Shown piece after piece: positions 1 to 7,725 of a DNA stretch of 64,000 nucleotides. How positions within the stretch are numbered: position 1 is the first letter of the stretch; each line of letters begins with the position of its first letter. The position numbers and the translations under genes were made by a program. The notes under the pieces are model-generated. The model searched no databases. It was not told where the DNA came from and saw only the letters and a program-made list of their open reading frames with translations. This DNA comes from a virus: positions 247,145 through 311,144 of IMG/VR virus record IMGVR_UViG_3300043410_001892; one strand, given 5' to 3'.

Positions 1-52
1 TTGAAATGATTGCGCACATTACTGCACCAAATTCGTCTGCTACATTAGTCAT
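1..52 (-). CDS. Start of an unidentified gene, cut by the window edge
   Basis: An ATG at 50-52 on the minus strand is preceded by a G-rich stretch about 7 bases upstream and opens a frame (MTNVADEFGAVMCAIIS) that runs off the window. It follows the terminator of the Bax-inhibitor-like gene. Only 17 codons are visible, so nothing can be said about function. Confidence 0.4.
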   Translation of the reverse strand, partial: MTNVADEFGAVMCAIIS

Positions 53-65
53 AAGTATTCCCCCA

Positions 66-98
66 TAAAAAAAGCTCTTGGTGTCAACCAAGAGCTTT
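66..98 (-). terminator. Intrinsic terminator of the 118-2097 gene cluster
   Basis: A perfect 12-bp hairpin (AAAGCTCTTGGT stem, GTCA loop) is followed on the minus strand by a run of T. It lies just past the stop of the Bax-inhibitor-like gene. Confidence 0.85.
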
Positions 99-117
99 GA
101 TACCATGCTAATAATAT

Positions 118-786
118 TTAGTCTTTGGAACTAAGGATGTTTAATAAACTTAAAAATAAGTTGATAAAATCCAAATACAAGTTCAATGCACATAACAGTT
201 CGGTATTAGTGTTTGCGCTATATCTGAGCATTTCTTGAGTTTTCTGAACATCGTATGCAGTAAAGCCCATAAACACAATAATAGTAATGCCACTAATAAC
301 TAAACTGAATACTGAACTCATAACAAAGATATTAATCAGCCCAGCAAAAATCAATGCAATTAAACCAACCATTAAAAAGTCACCCCATGATGACAAATCT
401 CGTCGTGTATAAGCACCATATACTGCCATAGAACCAAATAGCACTGCTGCACTGGACAATGCAGTAGCAACTGATTCAAACGAAGCCATTGCTATTGCTG
501 GCCCCATCATAACACCAATCATCGATGAAACGATTAAAAATCCAACATAACCAACGACTGAACTAGCATCATCGTTAGTTAAAAACCAAGCTAATAACAT
601 TATTGCAGGTAATGGTGCAAATATTGAAACCCAAAGCATAGGGCCGGTGTATAAGAAATGCATTAGTGCAGGACTGGCATAGACTGCTGCAACTGTCAAA
701 AATGACGTTAAGATTGATAAGAACACATTTTTATATACACGCACCATTGGTGTATATACAAGTTCTTTTTGTAAAGCTGATAACAT
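118..786 (-). CDS. Bax inhibitor-1 / YccA family membrane protein
   Basis: 222-residue integral membrane protein with about seven hydrophobic segments. The central GPAIAMASFESVATALSSAA and C-terminal FMGFTAYDVQ stretches are typical of the UPF0005/BI-1 family, whose members act as pH-sensitive ion (calcium) leak channels or protease-complex modulators in the inner membrane. The start is set at the ATG at 784-786 because AGGAG lies 7 bases upstream; an in-frame start 12 codons earlier has no ribosome site. It is the last gene of a tight cluster with the next two entries. BI-1 homologues in phages are of unknown benefit, and a role in delaying host death is inference. Confidence 0.8.
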   Translation of the reverse strand: MLSALQKELVYTPMVRVYKNVFLSILTSFLTVAAVYASPALMHFLYTGPMLWVSIFAPLPAIMLLAWFLTNDDASSVVGYVGFLIVSSMIGVMMGPAIAMASFESVATALSSAAVLFGSMAVYGAYTRRDLSSWGDFLMVGLIALIFAGLINIFVMSSVFSLVISGITIIVFMGFTAYDVQKTQEMLRYSANTNTELLCALNLYLDFINLFLSLLNILSSKD

Positions 787-787
787 A

Positions 788-1072
788 TTATTCTCCTTTA
801 TATTTAGGTTGTTGACCTGCACTTGCCATAATAATTTCTTTATTAGGTCCGCAGGAATAAAATTCTACTTCGTAAAGATCTCTCGCGTGACCTAAGTATG
901 TACACCCAAGAGGTTTTGAAATTGCTCGTCTTTGATCAGTGTATTTTACAGTATTAAATGTTAATCCTCCAACTACTGCTAACCCAACCATTACAACTGT
1001 TACTAATGCGGATTGAAATATCAGTCCGCCTAATACTCCTAAGAAAATTATTAGTATCATTGTTAAAATCAT
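788..1072 (-). CDS. Small membrane protein
   Basis: 94 residues. The first 45 are strongly hydrophobic (one long or two short membrane segments); the rest is a soluble tail with two cysteines (GCTYLG, YSCG). The start overlaps the stop of the uvsE-like gene (ATGA) and its stop lies one base before the next start, so it is translationally coupled on both sides. I do not recognise a family. Confidence 0.6.
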   Translation of the reverse strand: MILTMILIIFLGVLGGLIFQSALVTVVMVGLAVVGGLTFNTVKYTDQRRAISKPLGCTYLGHARDLYEVEFYSCGPNKEIIMASAGQQPKYKGE

Positions 1073-2097
1073 TCTGTAACTCCTTTAGAATTGTGATAAT
1101 TATATAGTTCAAATGAAGCAAGGTTTTTGCCTTTGCTTTCTGCCATTATGTCAAAGTTATCTAAAAAGCTCAATGCCCAGTCATTGACTGCAACATTCCA
1201 GTAAAAGTTAGAATGAGCTCGAAGTTTTTGTTTATTTAATCCAGATTCAAGCAATAGTTGAAGTTCTGGCAAAGTTTGTTTGTTATGGGTTGGTAGCACA
1301 TCTTCCCTACTAATAGAATAATGCATAGTGGGGCGACGACCACGCCAGCTATCAATAACCCTTTGTACGCGCTCATCGTCCGGCTGTATGTATTCGCCTG
1401 TTTTAATAAAGTGATGGTGTATATCCAAAACCACAGGTACTCTACTAGCAAGGGTAAGGCAGTCATCAAGTCCAAAAGAAATCTCCTCATTTTCTACAGT
1501 AATACAATTTTTAGCAACATCGCTTAATCTTTCGTAAGCGTCTAAGAAACCTTGTGGACCACGTTTACCTGCAATATGCACATTGATTTTCATATCCTGA
1601 AATTCCTTGCCATATCCCATCCAACGTGCCATGTCTGCATGATATTCAAATTCTTCAATACTGCGTTCAACTACGTCATCTCGATCAGATGCTAGTACAC
1701 AAAACTGACCTGGGTGGAAACTAAGTTTAATATCATTCGTTTTTGCAATTTCGCCAACACGAGCAAACTCACGCGCAATATAAGCAATCACATCAGGTTT
1801 TTTGTAAAAGTAAGAATAGTTTTCGTGTGTGTAAACAGGAAGTATATCGCTACTAATACGTAACATACGTAATGGTTGTGGAAGTGTAGAAACTTTGAGT
1901 ACTAATTTACGAGTAGCTTCAATATTTTGTTTTATTAGTTCCCACAGTTTTTTCTCAGCATTAGCTGGGAGTTGTCTGCCAAGCCAAGCAACTGTAGTAG
2001 TGCCTGTGTTATATTTTTTACAATCGTCAGTTGATTTAATTCCGTCAACTTGATGCGGAAAATCAATAAACTTGCAAGCAAAGCCTATTCTGTACAT
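1069..2097 (-). CDS. uvsE: UV damage endonuclease (UvdE/UvsE)
   Basis: 342 residues matching the TIM-barrel UV damage endonuclease family, which nicks DNA 5' of UV photoproducts. Visible hallmarks are RIGFACKF at the N-terminus, the LSFHPGQFCVL metal-site strand, INVHIAGKRG, the VENEE acidic pair and VLDIHHHF. Length is near that of Deinococcus and Bacillus enzymes. First gene of the cluster ending at the terminator near 66-98. Such repair genes are common in phages exposed to sunlight. Confidence 0.92.
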   Translation of the reverse strand: MYRIGFACKFIDFPHQVDGIKSTDDCKKYNTGTTTVAWLGRQLPANAEKKLWELIKQNIEATRKLVLKVSTLPQPLRMLRISSDILPVYTHENYSYFYKKPDVIAYIAREFARVGEIAKTNDIKLSFHPGQFCVLASDRDDVVERSIEEFEYHADMARWMGYGKEFQDMKINVHIAGKRGPQGFLDAYERLSDVAKNCITVENEEISFGLDDCLTLASRVPVVLDIHHHFIKTGEYIQPDDERVQRVIDSWRGRRPTMHYSISREDVLPTHNKQTLPELQLLLESGLNKQKLRAHSNFYWNVAVNDWALSFLDNFDIMAESKGKNLASFELYNYHNSKGVTE

Positions 2098-2125
2098 GAA
2101 TACCTCGTGTTAGTAGTGAATAAAA

Positions 2126-2145
2126 AAGGGGTCATAAGACCCCTT
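2126..2145 (-). terminator. Intrinsic terminator
   Basis: 8-bp hairpin AAGGGGTC/GACCCCTT with an ATAA loop, followed on the minus strand by T6. It ends the small gene at 2151-2390. Confidence 0.85.
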
Positions 2146-2150
2146 ATTGT

Positions 2151-2390
2151 TTAAGCAACGTTGTGTACTGGTTCACTAAATTTTAATGCAAACCATGCAA
2201 ACTTTTCATCGGAATTAAATTGAACGTATTGTTCGTTGTCACCGTCAAATACAATGTGTGCATCGTATTCTGCTAATGCTTCTTGTGCAATACGTCTAAC
2301 GCCGTCTTTGTCGTTGTCAAGAATATGTTGACGAACTGTTGCCATGTACCAGTTGTCGTGAAGTTTTGTATCAAATTCTAATTTATGCAT
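2151..2390 (-). CDS. Small protein of the 'W-F-x-L-(K/R)-(F/W)' paralogue family
   Basis: 79 residues, acidic. The C-terminus (FNSDEKFAWFALKF) resembles the endings of several other small proteins in this window (16640, 26952, 27202, 27631 and 27822), each ending in an aromatic strand of the type D/E-x-x-x-(W/F)-F-x-(L/M). The ATG at 2388-2390 is used because AGGTG lies about 8 bases upstream; a GTG three codons earlier overlaps that site. It has its own promoter and terminator. Function unknown. Confidence 0.65.
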   Translation of the reverse strand: MHKLEFDTKLHDNWYMATVRQHILDNDKDGVRRIAQEALAEYDAHIVFDGDNEQYVQFNSDEKFAWFALKFSEPVHNVA

Positions 2391-2425
2391 AGTAAACACC
2401 TCATGTAAGTAATTAAAAAAAATAT

Positions 2426-2454
2426 ATTATACAATAATAATAAAACAATTGCAA
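2426..2454 (-). promoter_or_regulatory. Sigma70-type promoter
   Basis: Minus strand: TTGCAA, 17 bases, TATAAT, upstream of the small gene at 2151-2390. Confidence 0.65.
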
Positions 2455-2468
2455 GTACTAAGACATTC

Positions 2469-2497
2469 AAAAAGAAAGGAGCCTAAGCTCCTTTCTG
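2469..2497 (-). terminator. Intrinsic terminator of pmoC
   Basis: 10-bp hairpin AGAAAGGAGC/GCTCCTTTCT followed on the minus strand by T5, just after the pmoC stop. Confidence 0.85.
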
Positions 2498-2514
2498 TAT
2501 GTACAACTTAGATA

Positions 2515-3267
2515 CTACGCTAAGTTGGATTTAAGTAATTTTGAAATAGCTTGTACTTCAATATTTACCACACCTAATACACCTAAAGCAGCCCATCCAA
2601 AGAATACAAACCCGTAGTGTAATGGTGCTACGAATAGTTCTTCCATGAACCAGAAAGTGTGTCCCCATTCGTTTAATCCAACGTTTGGAAGAATCATAAA
2701 TGGCCCGATTACAGATACCATGTATTGTAATGGTAAGCCTTTTTGGTAGGTAGGCAAGCGTGTTTTAGCATATAAGAATGCTGCGACACCTGTGATGATG
2801 TAGATAGGATAACTTAGATAAAACTCAATAACATGACTTGGTGTAAAATCAGTATCACGGACAATCGTTTGATGCCATGTACCATCTTGTTCTGTAAAGT
2901 ATGAAGCACCGTAATAAATTGCAATACCATACATTACTAACCAAACCCAGTGTGTAAAATGTCGACGCAGTTCCTCGCGAGGTGTAATTGACATTACGTT
3001 GCGATCACGTGATTTCCAAAGATAACCCCATAATACAGAAGCGGTTAGGATTTCAAGAACCATTTCAATGTATAGGAAGTTCATCCAATATGTTTCAAAC
3101 TCTGGTGCAAATGAGTCTAAACCAGCAGACCATCCATAAACACCTTCATACCAACGGACCCACCCGTAAAATACAACGTACAACGCTGCACCTGCGAGCA
3201 TGTTTGTTTTGTTTAAAAGTGAAGCTTCTTTAGCTTCAGCTTTTACTGTTTCAATTGTAGCTGACAT
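2515..3267 (-). CDS. pmoC: Particulate methane/ammonia monooxygenase subunit C
   Basis: 250-residue polytopic membrane protein of the PmoC/AmoC family, a subunit of the copper enzyme that oxidises methane to methanol (or ammonia) in the host's intracytoplasmic membranes. The family's metal-binding triad is intact: Asp128 and His132 in QDGTWHQTIVRDTDF and His145 in TPSHVIEFYLSYP. Other conserved blocks are FETYWMNFLYIEMVLE and GPFMILPNVGLNEWGHTFW. The start at 3265-3267 has AGGAG 7 bases upstream; the upstream in-frame ATG has none. It stands alone, without pmoA or pmoB, with its own strong promoter, about 115-base leader and terminator, as expected for an auxiliary metabolic gene. Sequence alone does not separate methane from ammonia oxidation; methane is favoured by known pmoC-phages. 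Confidence 0.95.
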   Translation of the reverse strand: MSATIETVKAEAKEASLLNKTNMLAGAALYVVFYGWVRWYEGVYGWSAGLDSFAPEFETYWMNFLYIEMVLEILTASVLWGYLWKSRDRNVMSITPREELRRHFTHWVWLVMYGIAIYYGASYFTEQDGTWHQTIVRDTDFTPSHVIEFYLSYPIYIITGVAAFLYAKTRLPTYQKGLPLQYMVSVIGPFMILPNVGLNEWGHTFWFMEELFVAPLHYGFVFFGWAALGVLGVVNIEVQAISKLLKSNLA

Positions 3268-3390
3268 GTTGTTTCTCCTAAGCAAGGGAAAATAAAAACG
3301 AAGTGCAACACCCGTTACACTTCAACTCGAGTTAAAACTATTTATAATAAACTGAGTATTTTACTCTGTAAATATTATAAATTGTGTTAC

Positions 3391-3418
3391 ATTATACAGT
3401 AAAAAAATAATAAGTCAA
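3391..3418 (-). promoter_or_regulatory. Promoter of pmoC
   Basis: Minus strand: TTGACT, 16 bases, TATAAT, about 120 bases before the pmoC start. The leader contains a GAAGTG/CACTTC hairpin. Confidence 0.8.
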
Positions 3419-3435
3419 CAATTAATTTTACCAAT

Positions 3436-3609
3436 CTATCTTGGTGGGAAATCTTGCGGTGGAAGTGGATGTCCTTCATGTTTGTGATGTCTGGTATAAT
3501 GATGTTCTAAATTACCAGGTCTAATATAATCACGGTGGACAGGCTTTGAATCGCAGCCTGTCATTAAAAATACTGCAAATAGCAAACTAACGACTAGTAA
3601 CAATTTCAT
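3436..3609 (-). CDS. Small lipoprotein, histidine-rich
   Basis: 57 residues: lipoprotein signal MKLLLVVSLLFAVFLMTGC (lipobox LMTGC), then a short His/Pro-rich tail (HHYTRHHKHEGH) that could bind metal. Starting at 3609 gives a canonical signal peptide and a 23-base overlap with the end of clpP. Possibly an outer-membrane lysis or exclusion lipoprotein; function unknown. Confidence 0.6.
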   Translation of the reverse strand: MKLLLVVSLLFAVFLMTGCDSKPVHRDYIRPGNLEHHYTRHHKHEGHPLPPQDFPPR

Positions 3610-4168
3610 CGACAAGCCCATACATAACACTCTCTTCAGCACTCATAAAACAATCACGACTCATGTCTTGTTTAAGTTTTTCAAACGATTGTCCAGTGTT
3701 TTTTACATACACTTCAGTTAAATAAGTATTCAACTTTAATGTTTCTTCAAGTGCAATTTGCATGTCAATTGCAGTACCGCGTGTACCTGAACTAACTTGA
3801 TGAATCATGTGTCTTGCGCTTGGAAGAATTTTACGTTTACCTTTAGCACCTGAACTAGCAAGTAAACTGCCCATACTACATGCTTGACCCATAACAATAG
3901 TAGAAACATCTGGTTTGATAAAGTTCATTGTATCGTAAATTGCAAGTCCTGCAGTAACTGAACCACCTGGGCTATTGATAAAGAAGTGGATATCTTCGGT
4001 ACCTTGACTTTCTAAGAACAGTAACTGGGCAACAATAATACTTGAAGATTGTTCGTTAACATCTGTATCTAACATAATAATCCTATCTTTGAGCAATCGC
4101 GAATAAATGTCATAACTGCGTTCGCCTTTTGCTTCTTGTTCTACGACCATTGGGATTAAACTTGGCAT
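3587..4168 (-). CDS. clpP: ATP-dependent Clp protease proteolytic subunit
   Basis: 193 residues, full length for ClpP. The Ser-His-Asp triad is visible as Ser98 (GQACSMGS), His123 (MIHQ) and Asp172 (SRDCFMSAEE), with the N-terminal axial-loop region ERSYDIYSRLLKDRI. ClpP forms the tetradecameric chamber that degrades substrates fed by ClpA/ClpX. AGGAG sits 5 bases before the ATG. A clpS gene is found at 39 kb, so the phage may redirect host Clp proteolysis. ClpP-like head maturation proteases exist, but this one looks like a genuine ClpP. Confidence 0.95.
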   Translation of the reverse strand: MPSLIPMVVEQEAKGERSYDIYSRLLKDRIIMLDTDVNEQSSSIIVAQLLFLESQGTEDIHFFINSPGGSVTAGLAIYDTMNFIKPDVSTIVMGQACSMGSLLASSGAKGKRKILPSARHMIHQVSSGTRGTAIDMQIALEETLKLNTYLTEVYVKNTGQSFEKLKQDMSRDCFMSAEESVMYGLVDEIVTSR

Positions 4169-4199
4169 TGTATCTCCTTGTGTTAAGTAATAAAAGTAT

Positions 4200-4228
4200 A
4201 TTGTAAAGTAAAACTATTAAGAAGTCAA
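4200..4228 (-). promoter_or_regulatory. Promoter of clpP
   Basis: Minus strand: TTGACT, 17 bases, TACAAT, about 30 bases before the clpP start. Confidence 0.6.
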
Positions 4229-4232
4229 ACTA

Positions 4233-4397
4233 TTATTCATCCGGTGTTACTGGATTCTTAAGTTGTTCAATTTCAGTTTCTAACTCTGCAATTTTGGAAT
4301 GAAGTTGATCAATGTGATCTGCAATGGCGTTGAAGAAGTTTGCATTATTAGTTGAAACTTGTCTAATCATTTCAGTTATTGAAGTAGTGTTTTCCAT
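4233..4397 (-). CDS. Small coiled-coil protein
   Basis: 54 residues with AGGAG 5 bases before the ATG. The second half (HIDQLHSKIAELETEIEQLK) has perfect heptad spacing of hydrophobics, so a short coiled coil is likely. It directly follows the metallophosphoesterase gene. Function unknown. Confidence 0.65.
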   Translation of the reverse strand: MENTTSITEMIRQVSTNNANFFNAIADHIDQLHSKIAELETEIEQLKNPVTPDE

Positions 4398-4405
4398 AAA
4401 AGCTC

Positions 4406-5191
4406 CTAAATTGTAATATATTTTAATTTGAAATCATGATGCATACTTTCAAAAGGGTAACCTCTCGCGTTATTTAATAGCATGCAATCATTAACTATTG
4501 GTTCTTTTGGGTCGTGTTGATGGCCAAAGAATGCATAGTCAAAATTAGTTAGTAAATAATCTAAATCAGAACTAAACAATCCGTTCATAACAGTTTCATG
4601 TTTGTAATGATCAGCAGTAGTTTGAAATGAGGGAGAATGATGTGTAATTAAAATGTTTTTATCATAACCACTTTTATCAATATTTTCAACCCATTTTACA
4701 AAATGTTTATGCTTTTGTAAAATATCACTAACAGTTACTCGGATCTTATTGTTATTTGTGTAAATAGCTCGATAATCATTGATAATACGAGGTGATGATA
4801 GCAAAGTTAACGGATCCTCGTTATTATAATCAGTCCAAAGAGTTCCGCCAACAAACAGCATATTATCAATAACTAAATAATCGCCATCAAGAATGTGAAA
4901 ATTGTCATATGATAGCAGTTCGTTTAGAGTAACTAACGCTTGATCAATATCCGAACCATAATATTCATGATTTCCCATAACCATAAGAACATGCTTAAAG
5001 TTAGAAGTAACATAATCAAAGAAAGACAATACATCACGATAATGACTGTCTTTATGTAATAATGAACTTCTTTGAAGTTTTTCAACATTTAGAATATCTC
5101 CAGCTAAAATAAGTACATCTGCAGGTTCAACATTGTTTAATTTTAAGGTTTTAAACTCAAAATGTAAATCCGATGCATAAGCAATTTTCAC
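4406..5191 (-). CDS. Calcineurin-like metallophosphoesterase
   Basis: 261 residues with all five metallophosphoesterase motifs: DLHF (residues 8-11), AGDIL, GNHEY, THHSP and GHQHDP. The family is di-metal phosphodiesterases or phosphatases acting on nucleotides or nucleic acids. The start is GTG (5189-5191) with AGGAG upstream. It follows infA, and a second, shorter phosphoesterase lies at 5844. The substrate cannot be deduced; RNA or cyclic nucleotide hydrolysis are options. Confidence 0.85.
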   Translation of the reverse strand: MKIAYASDLHFEFKTLKLNNVEPADVLILAGDILNVEKLQRSSLLHKDSHYRDVLSFFDYVTSNFKHVLMVMGNHEYYGSDIDQALVTLNELLSYDNFHILDGDYLVIDNMLFVGGTLWTDYNNEDPLTLLSSPRIINDYRAIYTNNNKIRVTVSDILQKHKHFVKWVENIDKSGYDKNILITHHSPSFQTTADHYKHETVMNGLFSSDLDYLLTNFDYAFFGHQHDPKEPIVNDCMLLNNARGYPFESMHHDFKLKYITI

Positions 5192-5200
5192 TGTAGTCTC

Positions 5201-5419
5201 CTATAATCTATAAATAACTCTACCTTTATTAAGATCGTATGGACTGACTTCAATCTTAACTTTATCGCCTGCGATAACTCTAATTTTATGCCTTTTAAGT
5301 TTACCACTTGTGTAGCATACTAGTTCGTGATTTGATTGATCAATCACAATCCTAAACATATTCCCTGGTAATACTTCATTTACTTTACCTGTAAGTTCTA
5401 TTAGATCTTCTTTACTCAT
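5201..5419 (-). CDS. infA: Translation initiation factor IF-1
   Basis: 72 residues, the exact size of bacterial IF-1. Close family matches are MSKEDLIELTGKVNEVLPGN, MFRIVIDQ, TSGKLKRHKIRVIAGDKV and PYDLNKGRVIYRL, covering the S1-like OB fold that occupies the A site of the 30S subunit during initiation. GGAG precedes the ATG. IF-1 is rarely reported in phages; with GlyRS-like, Pth2, tmRNA and tRNA genes nearby it suggests interference at several steps of translation. Confidence 0.95.
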   Translation of the reverse strand: MSKEDLIELTGKVNEVLPGNMFRIVIDQSNHELVCYTSGKLKRHKIRVIAGDKVKIEVSPYDLNKGRVIYRL

Positions 5420-5461
5420 ATTTCTCCATAATTATTTAGATGATTTTCATCTGTTGGGTTA

Positions 5462-5788
5462 TTAGTGAAAGCTTCCTTGGAAACAATGGCGTAATTCATG
5501 CCCTAATGTCCAATAAGTTGTGTTTAGTGGTGTTAAAATGTAACAAGTATTGTTACGAAATGCATCTACGTCCCAAAATGAACAACCTTCAATTGGGTAG
5601 TTGTACCCATTGTATCCTCGTTTTTTACTTTCAATATTGCATTCTGCTTGAATGTCTTCAACTTGTTTCCAGGTCACCCGTGTTTTATCAGTAAAGTTTG
5701 ATTTTCCATCAAATTTATCATAGGGTGATTCACTAGCATAGATGTTAGCAATTGATAATACAAATGGAATTATAAATAAGCGTTTCAT
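5462..5788 (-). CDS. Secreted protein with HExxH-like metalloprotease motif
   Basis: 108 residues: signal peptide MKRLFIIPFVLSIANIYAS, then a small domain with four cysteines and a C-terminal TLGHELRHCFQG. HELRH fits the HExxH zinc signature, but no third ligand is obvious in so short a protein. AGGAG supports the start at 5788. Likely periplasmic; peptidase activity is inference. Confidence 0.6.
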   Translation of the reverse strand: MKRLFIIPFVLSIANIYASESPYDKFDGKSNFTDKTRVTWKQVEDIQAECNIESKKRGYNGYNYPIEGCSFWDVDAFRNNTCYILTPLNTTYWTLGHELRHCFQGSFH

Positions 5789-5818
5789 ACTAGCTCCTGT
5801 AATAAGTGTTAAACTACA

Positions 5819-5847
5819 ATTATACAATACTTAACGATATACGTCAA
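5819..5847 (-). promoter_or_regulatory. Sigma70-type promoter
   Basis: Minus strand: TTGACG, 17 bases, TATAAT, about 30 bases upstream of the secreted protein at 5462-5788. Confidence 0.65.
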
Positions 5848-6374
5848 GCAGTATTTAGTTCTTTTAATCTTGTAATCATGTCATGCAATAAAACCGGTCT
5901 AAAATCATGGTGTTCAACGCAAACATTGAGATATCTAGTATCTGGAACATCACCATTCATAACAATATTAGTATGTAAGTGTCCATGTAGTTGTCCAGCC
6001 CATCTATTCATCTCACAAGGGTGGATTGGAATATGGCTCATTATTACATTTTGTTGAACACAATAACCTCTAATGTCTCTAAAGTACGGTGTGTATTCAT
6101 TAAGTCTAAAGATATCGTGATTACCTTTAATAAGAATCATATCTTTACAGTGTAATCGTTCAAGAGTTTTTAAAGCTCTACGATTGATTGCAACATCACC
6201 TAAGATATAAAGTTTGTCAGTAGGTTTAACAGTTTCGTTAAATCTTTTTACAAGTTCTTCATCCATTTCCTCATATGAATCCCATGGTCGTACTGGTGTA
6301 CCATCTGGTCTTACAAAATTACAGATTCCAACATGTCCAAAGTGCGGATCGGACGTTACCCAAACATCTTGCAT
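5844..6374 (-). CDS. Metallophosphoesterase, short form
   Basis: 176 residues with SDPHFGH, LGDVAINR, KGNHD, SHIPIHP and GHLH motifs of the calcineurin-like phosphoesterase fold. This compact version is common in phages and next to nucleic-acid repair genes. It follows a P-loop kinase gene by 9 bases, a pairing that recalls 5'-kinase and phosphatase modules of RNA repair, but the substrate is unknown. AAGGAGG precedes the ATG. Confidence 0.85.
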   Translation of the reverse strand: MQDVWVTSDPHFGHVGICNFVRPDGTPVRPWDSYEEMDEELVKRFNETVKPTDKLYILGDVAINRRALKTLERLHCKDMILIKGNHDIFRLNEYTPYFRDIRGYCVQQNVIMSHIPIHPCEMNRWAGQLHGHLHTNIVMNGDVPDTRYLNVCVEHHDFRPVLLHDMITRLKELNTA

Positions 6375-6383
6375 TAAGCCTCC

Positions 6384-6845
6384 TTATGCATGCCAAATTT
6401 CGCTAAAGCCTTCTTCAATAGTTGGCATTTCAAATATATTAGTCATTGAAGCAATAACTGCATCAGAAATACTTTTACCTGGACGATTTGCTAATCGTCT
6501 TGCAAGTTCATCTGCTTCTGGTGTATTAAACACTACTGCAATCTTTTTATAACATGGAAAGATTTTTAACTTACTAGCTCGAGATTTAACAGTTAAGTTA
6601 GTTTGATCCCATATAGCATCAGATTCGGCTACATTTGCCGTAATTGCTTGTTTATTGAGCAAGTGTCCTGCGGTTTTGATGTATTCGTCAAAAACTTCGT
6701 TATATGTTTTGTTGACAGACGTTGCATAGTCTTCAATAAATTTATCTGAGCTTAAATAAACACAACTTTTAGCCCAAGATTGATTATTAACCCATGTTGA
6801 CTTACCTGATCCTGGTATTCCTACTAACATGTAGAGAGTATTCAT
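6384..6845 (-). CDS. P-loop kinase, polynucleotide-kinase-like
   Basis: 153 residues starting MNTLYMLVGIPGSGKSTW, a Walker A motif at the extreme N-terminus as in the T4 Pnk kinase domain and Zeta-like kinases. Further signs are the DQTNLT strand and the lid arginines LARRLANRPGK. No C-terminal HAD phosphatase domain is present. The start at 6845 has AAGGA upstream. It could phosphorylate 5'-OH RNA or DNA ends before ligation by the two RNA ligases in this window; that is inference. Confidence 0.75.
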   Translation of the reverse strand: MNTLYMLVGIPGSGKSTWVNNQSWAKSCVYLSSDKFIEDYATSVNKTYNEVFDEYIKTAGHLLNKQAITANVAESDAIWDQTNLTVKSRASKLKIFPCYKKIAVVFNTPEADELARRLANRPGKSISDAVIASMTNIFEMPTIEEGFSEIWHA

Positions 6846-6855
6846 TTTATTTTCC

Positions 6856-7281
6856 TTATTGTTTAATAAGATGCCATGTTTCTGCTGAAAGATGGTTATC
6901 TCTTGGATTTTTGCCATGAATGAATCTAATATCCGATCCACTATTTCCTACTACAAAGTAAATTGGATCACTTAGGTTGCCTAATAATCCAGTACATGTA
7001 GTTTTATCAAAGTTAAATGGTGTGATTCCAGGAGTTTCTGAGTTAGCTGGACCAGCTGTACCAGTACCTGCATACCATTCTTTTTCTACAATCATATTTG
7101 TACCTGTTATAGTAATAGAAACTAAATGATACTCAACATAAGTGATTACAGAAACTTTATTAATGAAGCTCTGTTCGGTATATTCACCATTTCCGACATA
7201 TTTACCTGATAATGATTGGGGACAAACTGCGTTAGCATTGAATGCAGATAACAGTAAAGATGCAGCAAGTAACTTTTTCAT
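6856..7281 (-). CDS. Secreted protein of unknown function
   Basis: 141 residues with a clear signal peptide (MKKLLAASLLLSAFNANA, cleavage after ANA) and a predicted beta-rich mature part with two cysteines. First gene of the unit 6856-5844, with its own promoter. No family recognised. Confidence 0.65.
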   Translation of the reverse strand: MKKLLAASLLLSAFNANAVCPQSLSGKYVGNGEYTEQSFINKVSVITYVEYHLVSITITGTNMIVEKEWYAGTGTAGPANSETPGITPFNFDKTTCTGLLGNLSDPIYFVVGNSGSDIRFIHGKNPRDNHLSAETWHLIKQ

Positions 7282-7313
7282 GTATGCTCCTGTGTAATTA
7301 ATAAATATAGTTT

Positions 7314-7341
7314 ATTATACAGCGTAACACATAATTGTCAA
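7314..7341 (-). promoter_or_regulatory. Consensus sigma70 promoter
   Basis: Minus strand: TTGACA, 16 bases, TATAAT. It drives the 7281-5844 unit and overlaps the start of the divergent HNH gene. Confidence 0.8.
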
Positions 7342-7661
7342 TGAATATTTACATGAAACCTAGAGATTTTACAATCATACTTAAAAGAATACAGCAATCT
7401 GCTAAACGTCGCGGAATTGAATTTGATTTAACTACTACAGACTTAGATGATATTGGAATTCCAATTACCTGTCCTATATTAGGAATACCTTTAAAATGGC
7501 ATAACGGAAAAGCTGAAGATGATTCCTATTCGATTGATAGAATAGATTCAGAGAAAGGATATGTAAAAGATAATATACAATTTATGTCTTTTAAAGCAAA
7601 TCGCGCCAAAAATAACTTAACTAGCGCAGAATTAAAATTACTTAGTACATATTATAAGTAA
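7341..7661 (+). CDS. Small HNH-type endonuclease
   Basis: 106 residues, one of the few plus-strand genes. The central part reads CPILGIPLKW, then DSYSIDRIDSEKGY and DNIQFMSFKANRAKNNLT, the phage HNH/EndoVII-like arrangement in which the DR-(I/D)-DxxKGY strand replaces the first His motif. It is probably a mobile nuclease gene: it interrupts the strand bias and has no visible ribosome site, so the start (7341, or 7353) is uncertain. A bidirectional terminator follows. Confidence 0.65.
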   Translation: MNIYMKPRDFTIILKRIQQSAKRRGIEFDLTTTDLDDIGIPITCPILGIPLKWHNGKAEDDSYSIDRIDSEKGYVKDNIQFMSFKANRAKNNLTSAELKLLSTYYK

Positions 7662-7665
7662 TAAA

Positions 7666-7690
7666 AAAACGCGCTATAAAGCGCGTTTTT
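7666..7690. terminator. Bidirectional intrinsic terminator
   Basis: Hairpin AAAACGCGC/GCGCGTTTT with a TATAAA loop, A-rich on one side and T-rich on the other. It separates the plus-strand HNH gene from the convergent RTX-like gene. Confidence 0.85.
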
Positions 7691-7725
7691 GTGTGGATTT
7701 CAACTATAGTTTAGTGTGTTACTAA

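Noticed and set aside
3587-4168. ClpP-like prohead protease
   Set aside because: The N-terminus, triad spacing and length fit genuine ClpP, and no capsid genes are nearby.
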